Source of the DNA: Akkermansiaceae bacterium UBA3385
GTDB lineage: Bacteria > Verrucomicrobiota > Verrucomicrobiia > Verrucomicrobiales > Akkermansiaceae
Reading direction: 5' to 3'
Length of the DNA stretch: 36,534 nucleotides
NCBI GenBank assembly: GCA_002358905.1
Contig: DEPT01000072.1
Coordinates: 1-36,534, forward strand
Shown: one piece after another, positions 1 through 6,624 of the stretch
Layout of the letters: each line of letters begins with the position of its first letter
Position numbering within the stretch: the stretch's first letter is position 1
Notes under the pieces: generated by a model
What the model saw: only the letters and a program-made list of their open reading frames with translations
Told to the model about the DNA's origin: nothing
Database searches by the model: none
Position numbers and translations under genes: made by a program

Positions 1-17
1 CCTGTGTAACGAGCCAT
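1..17 (-). CDS. rpsD: 30S ribosomal protein S4, 5' end only (cut by window edge)
   Basis: Only the first five codons and part of the sixth are present. They read MARYT followed by a partial Gly codon, the usual S4 N-terminus. The ATG lies at 17-15 on the minus strand, 36 bases after the rpsK stop. S4 is a primary binder of 16S rRNA and, in many bacteria, the autogenous repressor of this operon. The order rpsM-rpsK-rpsD is the conserved alpha-operon order, so rpoA and rplQ are expected beyond the left edge. The identification rests on very few residues plus this gene order. Confidence 0.8.
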
Positions 18-53
18 AATGTTCTGTTATCTTTCTTGGTTTTAGTTAAATCA

Positions 54-584
54 TTAGGCGCGACGAGCCTTGGGAGGACGGCAGCCGTTGTGGGGGATGG
101 GGGTCACATCGGCGATGGAGGAAATCTCCAGACCGATGGCCTGCACGGCACGCACAGCGGACTCACGACCGGAACCCGGCCCCTTCACGCGAACCTCGAC
201 CTCCTTGAGGCCGTGGCCCATAGCCTGACGGCAAGCGTCCTGGCATACAACCTGACCGGCATAAGCGGTGCTCTTGCGGCTACCCTTGAAGTTGAGCTTA
301 CCAGCGGAGGACCAGCCGATAACGTTGCCCTTGAGATCGGTCACGCTCACCACGGTGTTGTTGAAGGTGGAGGAGATGTGCACGATACCGGTGGTAACGT
401 TCTTGCTGCCTTTAGCCTTGAGAATCTTTACCTTGTCGTCATCATCAGCGAGACCAAGCTCGGCAAAGATATCGCGACGACCCTCGGGCTTCTTCTGCTC
501 GGCAGGAGCGGGAGCCTCGGTCTGAACGGAAGCCTCAGCGGCCACTACGTCCTTCACTTCTTCCTGGATGGTTTCTTCAGCCAT
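54..584 (-). CDS. rpsK: 30S ribosomal protein S11 with N-terminal extension
   Basis: This is ribosomal protein S11, which sits on the platform of the 30S subunit near the mRNA exit and the E site. The conserved core begins near residue 55 (KGSKNVTTGIVHI) and ends with the typical HNGCRPPKARR tail. The protein has 176 residues, against about 130 for most bacterial S11. The extra N-terminal part, about 45 residues, is rich in Ala, Glu and Pro and is followed by an acidic DDDD run near residues 47-50. The ATG at 584 is the only credible start; the next in-frame sequence already belongs to the extension. It lies 27 bases downstream of rpsM in the same operon. The extension is unlikely to be a start-site artefact, because no Met lies near the core start. 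Confidence 0.97.
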   Translation of the reverse strand: MAEETIQEEVKDVVAAEASVQTEAPAPAEQKKPEGRRDIFAELGLADDDDKVKILKAKGSKNVTTGIVHISSTFNNTVVSVTDLKGNVIGWSSAGKLNFKGSRKSTAYAGQVVCQDACRQAMGHGLKEVEVRVKGPGSGRESAVRAVQAIGLEISSIADVTPIPHNGCRPPKARRA

Positions 585-611
585 TTTCAGTATATTCTCT
601 TAAAAGGTTAA

Positions 612-980
612 TTACTTCTTGGCGCCCACAGTCTTCTTGCGGCCCTTACGGGTGCGGGCATTGGTGCGAGTGCGCTGACCGCGAACGGGAAGACCCTTGC
701 GGTGGCGGATGCCGCGCAGACAGTTGATGCTGGTCAGACGCTTGAGAGCCATCTGCTTCTCACGGCGCAGGTCACCCTCGATGAGGATGTTGTTGCTGGT
801 GATAGCCTGAACAATCTTGGTCAGCTGAGCGTCAGAGAGCGTGCCAGTGCGAAGGTCCGGGGAGATACCGGCCTGCTCCAGCACCTTCTTAGCCGTGGAG
901 GGCCCGATGCCGTAGATGTAGCACAGGGAGGCCTCAACGCGCTTCTCGTTGGGAATTTCGATACCGAAAAGACGAGCCAT
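612..980 (-). CDS. rpsM: 30S ribosomal protein S13
   Basis: S13 sits in the head of the 30S subunit and contacts the P-site tRNA and the B1 bridges to the 50S subunit. The 122-residue length is normal. The N-terminus (MARLFGIEIPNEKRVEASL) and the C-terminal GLPVRGQRTRTNARTRKG signature are both clear, with a basic tail after it. It is the first gene of the visible operon: a good promoter lies about 65 bases upstream and the next gene upstream is an unrelated lipoprotein. rpsK and rpsD follow on the same strand. This start is the family start. Confidence 0.98.
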   Translation of the reverse strand: MARLFGIEIPNEKRVEASLCYIYGIGPSTAKKVLEQAGISPDLRTGTLSDAQLTKIVQAITSNNILIEGDLRREKQMALKRLTSINCLRGIRHRKGLPVRGQRTRTNARTRKGRKKTVGAKK

Positions 981-1013
981 AGTGGTGTGTTATTAGTATT
1001 GTGTTTAGTGTTC

Positions 1014-1029
1014 GCCACCATCCGGCGGC
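1014..1029 (-). promoter_or_regulatory. Small hairpin in the rpsM leader
   Basis: The leader contains GCCGCC-GGAT-GGTGGC, a six-pair stem with one G-U pair and a four-base loop. Alpha-operon leaders often bind S4. Whether this hairpin does so is unknown. Confidence 0.3.
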
Positions 1030-1044
1030 AATTTGTCGGCGCAC

Positions 1045-1072
1045 ATTCTACTCGCTTTTTTACTTTTGGCAA
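1045..1072 (-). promoter_or_regulatory. Promoter of the rpsM-rpsK-rpsD operon
   Basis: On the minus strand TTGCCA (1072-1067) is followed, after a 16-base spacer, by TAGAAT (1050-1045). The predicted transcript start near 1038 leaves a leader of about 58 bases before rpsM. Confidence 0.65.
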
Positions 1073-1162
1073 GCACAATCTTGCAGAAAATTACATCTTT
1101 GGGTAATTTTGGGATTTATTACACATCATTACCTACCATCACCGCCACAAAAAGAGGAGACT

Positions 1163-1597
1163 TTAGTTAAAATCGGGCATGGGACGCAGTGCAGGCGCCT
1201 CTGGAAGGCATGCTTTAGTGGAACCACCGCCGCCATCGTATGCAGGCAGGGATTTGGGTTTATACGAAGCGGGTGACTGAAGTTTCCTGAGGGCAATGGT
1301 GACAGAATCTTCTTCGATAAACTTGGCCTTGGGGTCATTTTTCGTCCATATAAAAGACAGGAACTTACTGGGAACAGGGCTGAGGGTAGCAGCCCCGATT
1401 TCGTACCCCTCTTTCCGGACAACAATGCCCAAGGTCTTATCCTGAGCAATTTCTGTTGTAAGTGGAGTATTGCCGACAAACTCACCGTTGATGGTGACCG
1501 AAGCGCCTTCCGGCTCTGTAACAATGGTCAGGTCCTTGGTTCCGGCACATGAAACCAGGAGAGCAGATAAAACCGAGAGACAAAGAATCTTTTTCAT
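1163..1597 (-). CDS. PEGA-domain lipoprotein
   Basis: A 144-residue lipoprotein precursor. The signal peptide MKKILCLSVLSALLVSC ends in a lipobox LVSC, so the mature protein should be lipidated on that Cys. Residues about 25-65 (DLTIVTEPEGASVTINGEFV, then GNTPLT) match the PEGA repeat, a small beta-fold found in surface and envelope proteins. The rest has no recognised domain and the C-terminus is Gly- and Pro-rich. A longer reading frame starting at 1624 is rejected because the signal peptide and a promoter both point to the ATG at 1597. It stands alone between the ribosomal operon and the divergent ATPase gene. Its function is unknown beyond an envelope location. Confidence 0.85.
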   Translation of the reverse strand: MKKILCLSVLSALLVSCAGTKDLTIVTEPEGASVTINGEFVGNTPLTTEIAQDKTLGIVVRKEGYEIGAATLSPVPSKFLSFIWTKNDPKAKFIEEDSVTIALRKLQSPASYKPKSLPAYDGGGGSTKACLPEAPALRPMPDFN

Positions 1598-1604
1598 GCA
1601 CACC

Positions 1605-1634
1605 AGTTTACCGCAGGGCGGCATACCAGCGCAA
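1605..1634 (-). promoter_or_regulatory. Promoter of the PEGA lipoprotein
   Basis: TTGCGC (1634-1629), an 18-base spacer and TAAACT (1610-1605) on the minus strand. Only seven bases separate the -10 box from the ATG at 1597, so the transcript may be leaderless. Confidence 0.4.
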
Positions 1635-1682
1635 GCACAAAGACTGCATACCTGCGTACAACTTGCAGAAAAGTAGATTTAA

Positions 1683-1744
1683 AACGCGGAATAATAATTT
1701 CTTGTAAGTTTTCACAAGAACACGTTGACTGATGATTCCGCGTT
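1683..1744. repeat. Nested inverted repeats between the lipoprotein and the ATPase gene
   Basis: An outer perfect 10-base inverted repeat, AACGCGGAAT (1683-1692) and ATTCCGCGTT (1735-1744), encloses an inner perfect 7-base one, TTCTTGT (1699-1705) and ACAAGAA (1714-1720) with an eight-base loop. The block lies about 70 bases upstream of the ATPase promoter. There is no T-run, so it does not look like an intrinsic terminator. It could be an operator, an RNA structure or the remnant of a mobile site. Confidence 0.6.
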
Positions 1745-1815
1745 CAGAAATCGACATCAAGCAAATCAGGATAAGACGAATGAGGGTTAAGAGCTGTATT
1801 TATTAAAATGCAAGC

Positions 1816-1844
1816 TTGCTCTTGGATGTAACATCTGCTAAAGT
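1816..1844 (+). promoter_or_regulatory. Promoter of the ATPase-nuclease module
   Basis: TTGCTC (1816-1821), a 17-base spacer and TAAAGT (1839-1844), preceded by a TGC extended -10. The ATG at 1855 follows ten bases later. The promoter overlaps an apparent upstream start at 1816, which is therefore not used. Confidence 0.6.
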
Positions 1845-1854
1845 GGAAGTTAAT

Positions 1855-2937
1855 ATGATACGCAAACTGAAAGTGGAAGGCATGACGGTATTCCAACAGC
1901 CGGAGTCGTTCCATTTTGTACCCGGCATCAACATCATCGTAGGCGGCAATGATTCGGGGAAAAGCCACCTGATGAAGCTTTGCTATGCCATCAGCAAATG
2001 GGGCTGCGGCGGAAGCCGCCGGGACCTGCCGGAGGTATGGGCTGAAGAGAAGCGGCTGCGCCAGGACTTGCTGCGGGTATTCGGCACAAAGGATTTAACA
2101 AGTCTTACGTCGCGCAGCGGCGGCAAAAACGTTGTAGCCAGGGTGAGAGCCTCACTTGAAGGTGAGCAGGTTCCCCTTGGCACAGCAGACCTCGCGTTTT
2201 CCTTCAGAGCTCACTGTGAGGAAGAAGGGCTGCGAATCAGCACCATGCCGGACCGCTATCTGCTCAGCAACGCCGTATTTCTCTCTCCCCGGGAGGTGCT
2301 TTCCATCTACCCCTGCTACATGCAAGCAGGGAAACGCTACCCGGAGCTGCTGGACTCCGCAAGCTGGGAACTGTGCCGGGCTCTGGAGACAGAACCCAGT
2401 GTACCCCTGCCCCAGGCTCTGCGCTATGTCGTAAAGCAGATTGAACAACTACTGGGAGGTAAACTGCTGCGGCACAATGGACGATTCTACCTGCAACGCC
2501 CGGGCCAGGAAGCCCTTGAACTGAACCTGATTGCAGAGGGATTCAAGCGCATCGGCACACTGGGATTACTGCTGAACAACGGAACCGTACGCCCCGGAAC
2601 AGCCCTATTCTGGGACGAACCGGAAATGAATCTGAACGCCGGACACCTGCCCTTACTTGTGAACCTGATGCTCACTCTGTGTCGTGCGGGTATTCAACTG
2701 ATTCTGACCACGCACAGCCTGTTTTTGCTGCGTGAGCTGGTCATACAGCTTTCGGAGCAGCTGAATCGCGGCGTCAGCCGCCGGTATTTCGGTTTGCAGG
2801 CAGGGAAAGTGGACGGCCCCCGAGTGAGCGAAGCAGATGAGCTGGATAAACTGGCCCACCTGGACAGTCTGGAAGCGGAGCAGGAGCAAGCTGACCGCTA
2901 CCTGAGCCTCATGCCCCAACTCAGCGAAGAAATCTGA
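1855..2937 (+). CDS. OLD/RecF-like AAA ATPase of a two-gene ATPase-nuclease module
   Basis: A 360-residue SMC/ABC-type ATPase without a long coiled coil. Walker A is GGNDSGKS (residues 30-37). The Walker B region FWDEPEMNL has the Asp-Glu pair at 254-255. TTHS with His287 is the switch His, and LIAEGFKRIG about 20 residues before Walker B takes the place of the ABC signature. This arrangement is typical of AAA_21/OLD-type ATPases in anti-phage and DNA-repair systems, where ATP-driven dimers control a nuclease partner. No TOPRIM domain is fused, unlike OLD or GajA. The downstream gene starts two bases after its stop and encodes a nuclease-like protein, so the two very probably act together. 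The start is set by the promoter and by the MIRKLKVEG N-terminus, which is usual for the family. The function in defence is inferred. Confidence 0.85.
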   Translation: MIRKLKVEGMTVFQQPESFHFVPGINIIVGGNDSGKSHLMKLCYAISKWGCGGSRRDLPEVWAEEKRLRQDLLRVFGTKDLTSLTSRSGGKNVVARVRASLEGEQVPLGTADLAFSFRAHCEEEGLRISTMPDRYLLSNAVFLSPREVLSIYPCYMQAGKRYPELLDSASWELCRALETEPSVPLPQALRYVVKQIEQLLGGKLLRHNGRFYLQRPGQEALELNLIAEGFKRIGTLGLLLNNGTVRPGTALFWDEPEMNLNAGHLPLLVNLMLTLCRAGIQLILTTHSLFLLRELVIQLSEQLNRGVSRRYFGLQAGKVDGPRVSEADELDKLAHLDSLEAEQEQADRYLSLMPQLSEEI

Positions 2938-2939
2938 TT

Positions 2940-3704
2940 GTGTTCCAGGTTGGTACAAGCTGCGTAGAAGGATTACACCGTTTCAACTTTGAATCGGGTT
3001 ATTATGTATGCCGTTTTGAATGTTCCCCCTTCTACTCCCACCACGCCCAGAATTTCTGCAACAGCTGCAAGGAGATGGACTTTGTTCTCTACCATCCCGG
3101 CAAGAAGGAGCTGTGGCTTATAGAGGTGAAGGACTACAGATTCAACGCACGCCCCAAAGTACGCGAACTGGTCGAAAAGCTTTGCCGCAAGGTGCGAGAC
3201 TGCCTGTTTCTGCTGCGCACGGCGGCCTTGTGCGCCCCTGAGGAAGAGCCGGAGGAAGGCATTTCCCTGCGGGAAATGGCTCGCATGAGCCTGCAGGCAA
3301 AACACATACGCCTGGCCTTTACGATTGAATTAGGCAACACGGGACTATTCCCGCCCAAGGCGCTGCTGTCCACCATCCGCGATTTACTTTACCGGCAGAT
3401 GCGCTTCATTGACCCGCAAATGCTCTGCCTGCCCATCACCGAATCCGGCGGAGCCGGTCCCTGGACCATCACCCCGGCAGGAAATGACCATTCTGCACGC
3501 ATCCGCAAGCGATTGGAAAATGCCCAGAGCGAACAAGCCAAGGCACGCAAACGTGCAGAAGAACAGGAACGCCACCGCGAACGAGTGGCCGCCCGCAAAC
3601 GCCGCAAAGCCCGTAAAACGCATATCCCCCTCTGGAAACAACGCGCCATGGAGCGAGAGGAAGGCAAGACCGGCACCCACGCTGATCGACGGGCAAGAGA
3701 TTGA
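2940..3704 (+). CDS. Putative PD-(D/E)XK nuclease partner of the ATPase
   Basis: A 254-residue protein with a GTG start two bases after the ATPase stop, so the pair is probably translationally coupled. KEMDFVL (Asp47) followed by LIEVKDY (Glu62-Val-Lys64) matches the D...E-x-K core of PD-(D/E)XK nucleases, with a candidate helix-1 Glu at 45. Cys24, Cys28, Cys40 and Cys43 with His34 and His35 just before the core could bind a metal. The C-terminal 75 residues are extremely rich in Arg, Lys and Glu, probably a charged helix that binds nucleic acid. I do not recognise a named family, and the nuclease call rests on the motif and the context. A strong terminator follows 14 bases after the stop. 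Confidence 0.6.
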   Translation: MFQVGTSCVEGLHRFNFESGYYVCRFECSPFYSHHAQNFCNSCKEMDFVLYHPGKKELWLIEVKDYRFNARPKVRELVEKLCRKVRDCLFLLRTAALCAPEEEPEEGISLREMARMSLQAKHIRLAFTIELGNTGLFPPKALLSTIRDLLYRQMRFIDPQMLCLPITESGGAGPWTITPAGNDHSARIRKRLENAQSEQAKARKRAEEQERHRERVAARKRRKARKTHIPLWKQRAMEREEGKTGTHADRRARD

Positions 3705-3718
3705 GGCCTGTTTATTTT

Positions 3719-3760
3719 CAAAAAAGAGCCGGTTCCAGCAAAGGGACCGGCTCTTTTTTA
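3719..3760. terminator. Bidirectional terminator between the nuclease gene and galM
   Basis: Stem AGAGCCGGTTCC / GGGACCGGCTCT with one G-U pair and a six-base loop, flanked by A-run and T-run on the two sides, so it can stop both convergent transcripts. Confidence 0.93.
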
Positions 3761-3778
3761 TAAAACACCTTGCCTGAA

Positions 3779-4696
3779 TCAATCAATTTCCCAGGCAATG
3801 GTTCGCGCATACTGCTCCCCGGGACGCAGTACGATGCTGGGGAAATGGGAGTGGTGCGGAGAATCCGGGAAGTTCTGAGCTTCCAGTGCCACACCGCCAC
3901 GCTTCAGCGGAAGATAATCGCCCGTATATACCTGCAGACCAGGAGCATCAGTCAACACTCTCAGCGTGCGAATGCCATTGGTCAGCACAGCAGCAAGCTT
4001 CACACCAGGAGCAGAGGTCAGCACATAGTTATCGTCATACCCGCCGGAAATGGCATCGCCAGCATTGCGTTCACCCAGACAGGCCGGACGGCGCAGGTCA
4101 TAAAGAGAGCCATCCACCGTCACGATATTCCCTGTGGGGATATTCGCCACCATGGGCGTATAAGCCGTGGCGCAGACCTGCAGGCAATGCGCATCCACCG
4201 TGCCGGAGCCAGTCAGATTCCAATAGGCATGATTGGTCAGATTCAGAAGAGTCGGCGCATCTGTCGTGGCTTCCATCCGAAGGGTGAGGCGGCGACCTTC
4301 CACGCTGTAAGTGGCTCGCACTGATACCGTGCCGGGATAATTCTCCTGACCATCCGGTGAGACGAGGGAAAGTACGAGACGCGTATCGGTGGCTTCCTCA
4401 ACCGTCCAGGGCATATCGGAAAAACCTTTCAGTCCGCCATGAAGGTGATTCGGGCCGTTATTCACCGCCAATTCATACCGAACGCCATCCAGCTCAAAGG
4501 AGCCACCGGCAATGCGGTTGGCAACGCGGCCACAGATACTGCCACAGTAACAAGTATCCGCAGGAAGGTCCTCAAGCGTCTTGGGGCCATACAGACAATC
4601 CGTTCCCTGATATTCAAAGCTGAGCACACGAGCACCGAAATTGGTAATCTGCACCGTGAGTTCAGGACTTGTCAGCTTATATATAGTTGTATCCAT
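3779..4696 (-). CDS. galM: Aldose 1-epimerase (mutarotase)
   Basis: Interconverts the alpha and beta anomers of aldohexoses such as galactose in the cytoplasm, feeding the Leloir pathway. The GalM fold is clear: GRVANRI at 56-62, the NHLHGG motif with His84 and His86, TNHAYWNL with catalytic His156, GGYDDNYVL further on, and Glu272 in VALEAQNFPD as the catalytic base. At 305 residues it is slightly shorter than the usual 340. There is no signal peptide. It starts seven bases after the stop of the upstream lipoprotein gene and is probably transcribed from that gene's promoter. No other galactose gene is nearby, so a housekeeping sugar-salvage role is likely. Confidence 0.93.
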   Translation of the reverse strand: MDTTIYKLTSPELTVQITNFGARVLSFEYQGTDCLYGPKTLEDLPADTCYCGSICGRVANRIAGGSFELDGVRYELAVNNGPNHLHGGLKGFSDMPWTVEEATDTRLVLSLVSPDGQENYPGTVSVRATYSVEGRRLTLRMEATTDAPTLLNLTNHAYWNLTGSGTVDAHCLQVCATAYTPMVANIPTGNIVTVDGSLYDLRRPACLGERNAGDAISGGYDDNYVLTSAPGVKLAAVLTNGIRTLRVLTDAPGLQVYTGDYLPLKRGGVALEAQNFPDSPHHSHFPSIVLRPGEQYARTIAWEID

Positions 4697-4703
4697 AAAA
4701 TGA

Positions 4704-5141
4704 TTATTTCCGGCTTTCCCAAGCCGTCACTTTGTTATTCTGGAAAAGCACCCATGCCGCTTCCTGGGGAACCATAGCCGTGGAGGACCCCATGCCGCCG
4801 GAATAAAAGCTGCCGTGGTGCCAGCAGCCAACCCCGACACTGATACTATCCACCATAACGGGTCTGTAAATATTGTAAACCCATTTTTCGTATGATTTGC
4901 CATTCTGCTGCCCCATAACGGGCTGCGTATTGGGATTGCCCCAGGCGAGATACACGGCATCCTTCGTCATTCCTTCACAAATACGGCCCTGCTGCACAAG
5001 TAACTTGTGTTCCGGGCTAAGCACACCGAACATCACCGGATTGGCTTCTATGCGGCTCATGGGCGTAGCCGACTGGCAAGCGACAAGCACGCATGCAGCA
5101 AAACTCAGAACAAATGGTAAAATGAGCCGGAAAACTCTCAT
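4704..5141 (-). CDS. Lipoprotein of unknown function, upstream of galM
   Basis: A 145-residue lipoprotein precursor. The signal peptide MRVFRLILPFVLSFAACVLVAC ends in a lipobox LVAC. The mature part has SPEHKLLVQQGRICEGMTKDAVYLAWGNP, written here in two parts: SPEHKLLVQQGRI then CEGMTKDAVYLAWGNP. That second part resembles the SmpA/OmlA-like pattern in which a helix with GMTK..V..AWG precedes a small beta-sheet. The middle is rich in Gly, His and Ser, and the C-terminus ends in ESRK. A reading frame continuing upstream to 5399 is rejected because it would run through the divergent promoter and gene. It shares its -35 box with the divergent exported protein gene and leads into galM. Its role is unknown. 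Confidence 0.85.
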   Translation of the reverse strand: MRVFRLILPFVLSFAACVLVACQSATPMSRIEANPVMFGVLSPEHKLLVQQGRICEGMTKDAVYLAWGNPNTQPVMGQQNGKSYEKWVYNIYRPVMVDSISVGVGCWHHGSFYSGGMGSSTAMVPQEAAWVLFQNNKVTAWESRK

Positions 5142-5150
5142 AGCAGCATG

Positions 5151-5179
5151 ACAATACCACTGAATTTCTTGCTTGCCAA
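5151..5179 (-). promoter_or_regulatory. Promoter of the lipoprotein-galM operon
   Basis: On the minus strand TTGGCA (5179-5174), a 17-base spacer and TATTGT (5156-5151) with a TGG extended -10. The ATG at 5141 follows after nine bases. The -35 box overlaps that of the divergent promoter. Confidence 0.6.
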
Positions 5180-5201
5180 GAAAAAAAAACGGTGCTAGAG
5201 T
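5173..5201 (+). promoter_or_regulatory. Divergent promoter of the exported protein gene
   Basis: TTGCCA (5173-5178), a 17-base spacer and TAGAGT (5196-5201) with a TGC extended -10. The ATG at 5216 follows after 14 bases. The -35 box is on the same bases as the opposing promoter. Confidence 0.6.
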
Positions 5202-5215
5202 ATGTGACATCCGAT

Positions 5216-5980
5216 ATGAATCTGTCACACTCCATTCTCGCCCTGCTGGCAGCACCCGTAGTTCTTTGCACATCTGCGTATGCTGAAACTGCTTCTGGAG
5301 CCATTTCCGGTTACCTGCCCTGCGATGGCAGCACCATTCCGGGTTCTGTTGTCCGTCCGGTAAGAGATGCCTCCTTTGTTGAATTACACCGCGCAGCAAT
5401 TCAGCGTTTTGCCCAGCTGCCCAAGGAGAAGCAGGAGGCTATCAACGCCAAGAGTTCCCCAGACCGACTCATGGAGTATGATGCCGATTTATGGCCGGAC
5501 AAGGCAGAGTACGAAAAGTATGTGGAAGGGTGGAAAAAGACCAAGCTTGCGCTCATGGCCGATGTCCGCGTTGGCCTTAAGGATGAAGGCAACAACATCT
5601 ACAGCGTGCTCTCTGCCACTCGCGTTGCCAACGGTGGTTCCATGCCGCTTACCATCGGTTCCCTTCGCTACAACGCTGAAAAGAACGTATGGATTTCCAA
5701 CAATGGTGAGCTGGCCGGTGCCGAGTTCAGTGCTGACGACAAATTCGACTACGGTGCACAGACCGGTCAGGAATGGAAGATGGAGAAGAAGGACTCCCTC
5801 TCCACCCTGAACGAAATGATTCGTGTTACCAAGGCCACGGACGGCAAAGCCGTGTTCCTCTACTACAGTCTGGTAGAACGTTCCGCCATCAGCGGCTCTG
5901 TCATTGCCAACCACGGGTACACCATTGTCTTCCCCATCACCTCTGCCAGCGCCCATACAACACGCCCTGGTCAGAAGTAA
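5216..5980 (+). CDS. Exported protein of unknown function
   Basis: A 254-residue protein with a classical signal peptide, MNLSHSILALLAAPVVLCTS, followed by AYA and a predicted signal peptidase I cut after it. There is no lipobox, so the product should be periplasmic or secreted. The mature protein has an acidic helical N-terminal part (around FVELHRAAIQRFAQLPKEKQ) and then a beta-rich part with Gly-rich segments. I recognise no domain or catalytic motif. The promoter puts the start at 5216, not at an in-frame Met eight codons upstream. It is transcribed alone, away from the lipoprotein-galM pair, and a hairpin terminator follows. The shared promoter region suggests linked control of the two transcripts. 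Confidence 0.8.
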   Translation: MNLSHSILALLAAPVVLCTSAYAETASGAISGYLPCDGSTIPGSVVRPVRDASFVELHRAAIQRFAQLPKEKQEAINAKSSPDRLMEYDADLWPDKAEYEKYVEGWKKTKLALMADVRVGLKDEGNNIYSVLSATRVANGGSMPLTIGSLRYNAEKNVWISNNGELAGAEFSADDKFDYGAQTGQEWKMEKKDSLSTLNEMIRVTKATDGKAVFLYYSLVERSAISGSVIANHGYTIVFPITSASAHTTRPGQK

Positions 5981-6005
5981 GATTATTCCATCTATTTCTT
6001 CACCA

Positions 6006-6045
6006 ACGGGAGCCAGGCCACAGCCGCCATCGGCTCCCGTTTCTT
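6006..6045 (+). terminator. Terminator after the exported protein gene
   Basis: A nine-pair stem ACGGGAGCC / GGCTCCCGT with a 17-base loop, followed by TTCTT. The T-run is short, so termination may be partial. rsmD starts 12 bases further on. Confidence 0.6.
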
Positions 6046-6057
6046 AGTTCAACCACC

Positions 6058-6624
6058 ATGAGAATCATTGCAGGAGCAGCAAAGGGGCTACCTATCCGAG
6101 TGCCACAGGGCGAAGTGCGTCCTACCCAGGACCGCGTACGTGAAGCGCTGTTCAACATACTCGGATCCACGATTCAAGGCGCACGCATACTGGATTTATA
6201 TTGCGGTTCCGGCTCTGTGGGGATTGAAGCACTGAGCCGAGGTGCGGCCAGTGCCCGCATGGTGGATGCAGCCCAGGCATCATGTGCCACAGCCCGGCAG
6301 AATCTGGAACGCTCCCGGCTTAAAGGTGGCAGTGTTGTGCAGAAGGATTGCCTGCAATTTGTCAAGCGAGACACCGGCTGTTATGACTACATCTTCGCCG
6401 ACCCGCCATACGCCAAGGCCATAGGCGACCGGGATATGATTGCAGAGCTGATGACAGACAGGCTGCATGAACTTCTTGAAGAAGGCGGGTATTTCATTGC
6501 AGAAGCCCAGGAAGGCTACGGTGTGGGCGATTCGCACAGCCGGGAGTTCCCCGGCTGGAAGCTTGTAGACACGCGCCACTATGGCAAGAATGTCATTCTC
6601 TTCTACCAAGTTGAAAGTATATGA
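6058..6624 (+). CDS. rsmD: 16S rRNA (guanine-966 N2) methyltransferase RsmD
   Basis: A SAM-dependent methyltransferase that modifies G966 of 16S rRNA during 30S assembly. The 188-residue length is typical. Key motifs are RPTQDRVREALFNIL near residue 20, the SAM-binding DLYCGSGSVGIEALSRGA near 45, and the catalytic DPPY at 115-118. The start is the ATG at 6058, giving the family N-terminus MRIIAGAAKG; the open frame that continues upstream overlaps the previous gene and its terminator and is not used. The stop overlaps the start of waaA (ATGA), so rsmD, waaA and the DUF2062 gene are translationally coupled. I find no clear promoter in front of it. Confidence 0.96.
   Translation: MRIIAGAAKGLPIRVPQGEVRPTQDRVREALFNILGSTIQGARILDLYCGSGSVGIEALSRGAASARMVDAAQASCATARQNLERSRLKGGSVVQKDCLQFVKRDTGCYDYIFADPPYAKAIGDRDMIAELMTDRLHELLEEGGYFIAEAQEGYGVGDSHSREFPGWKLVDTRHYGKNVILFYQVESI

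Noticed and set aside
1683..1744. Retron or IS end at the nested inverted repeat
   Set aside because: No reverse transcriptase or transposase gene is nearby, and I see no flanking direct repeats.
1855..3704. Named defence systems (Gabija, Septu, PARIS) for the ATPase-nuclease pair
   Set aside because: No TOPRIM domain is visible in the ATPase or the partner, and the partner has no HNH motif. The pair shares only the ATPase type with these systems.
5142..5399. N-terminal extension of the lipoprotein upstream of galM
   Set aside because: It runs through the divergent promoter and the start of the opposing gene, and would hide the signal peptide.
5773..6057. N-terminal extension of RsmD
   Set aside because: It overlaps the end of the exported-protein gene and its terminator, is rich in Arg, His and Pro, and RsmD homologues start at MRIIAG.
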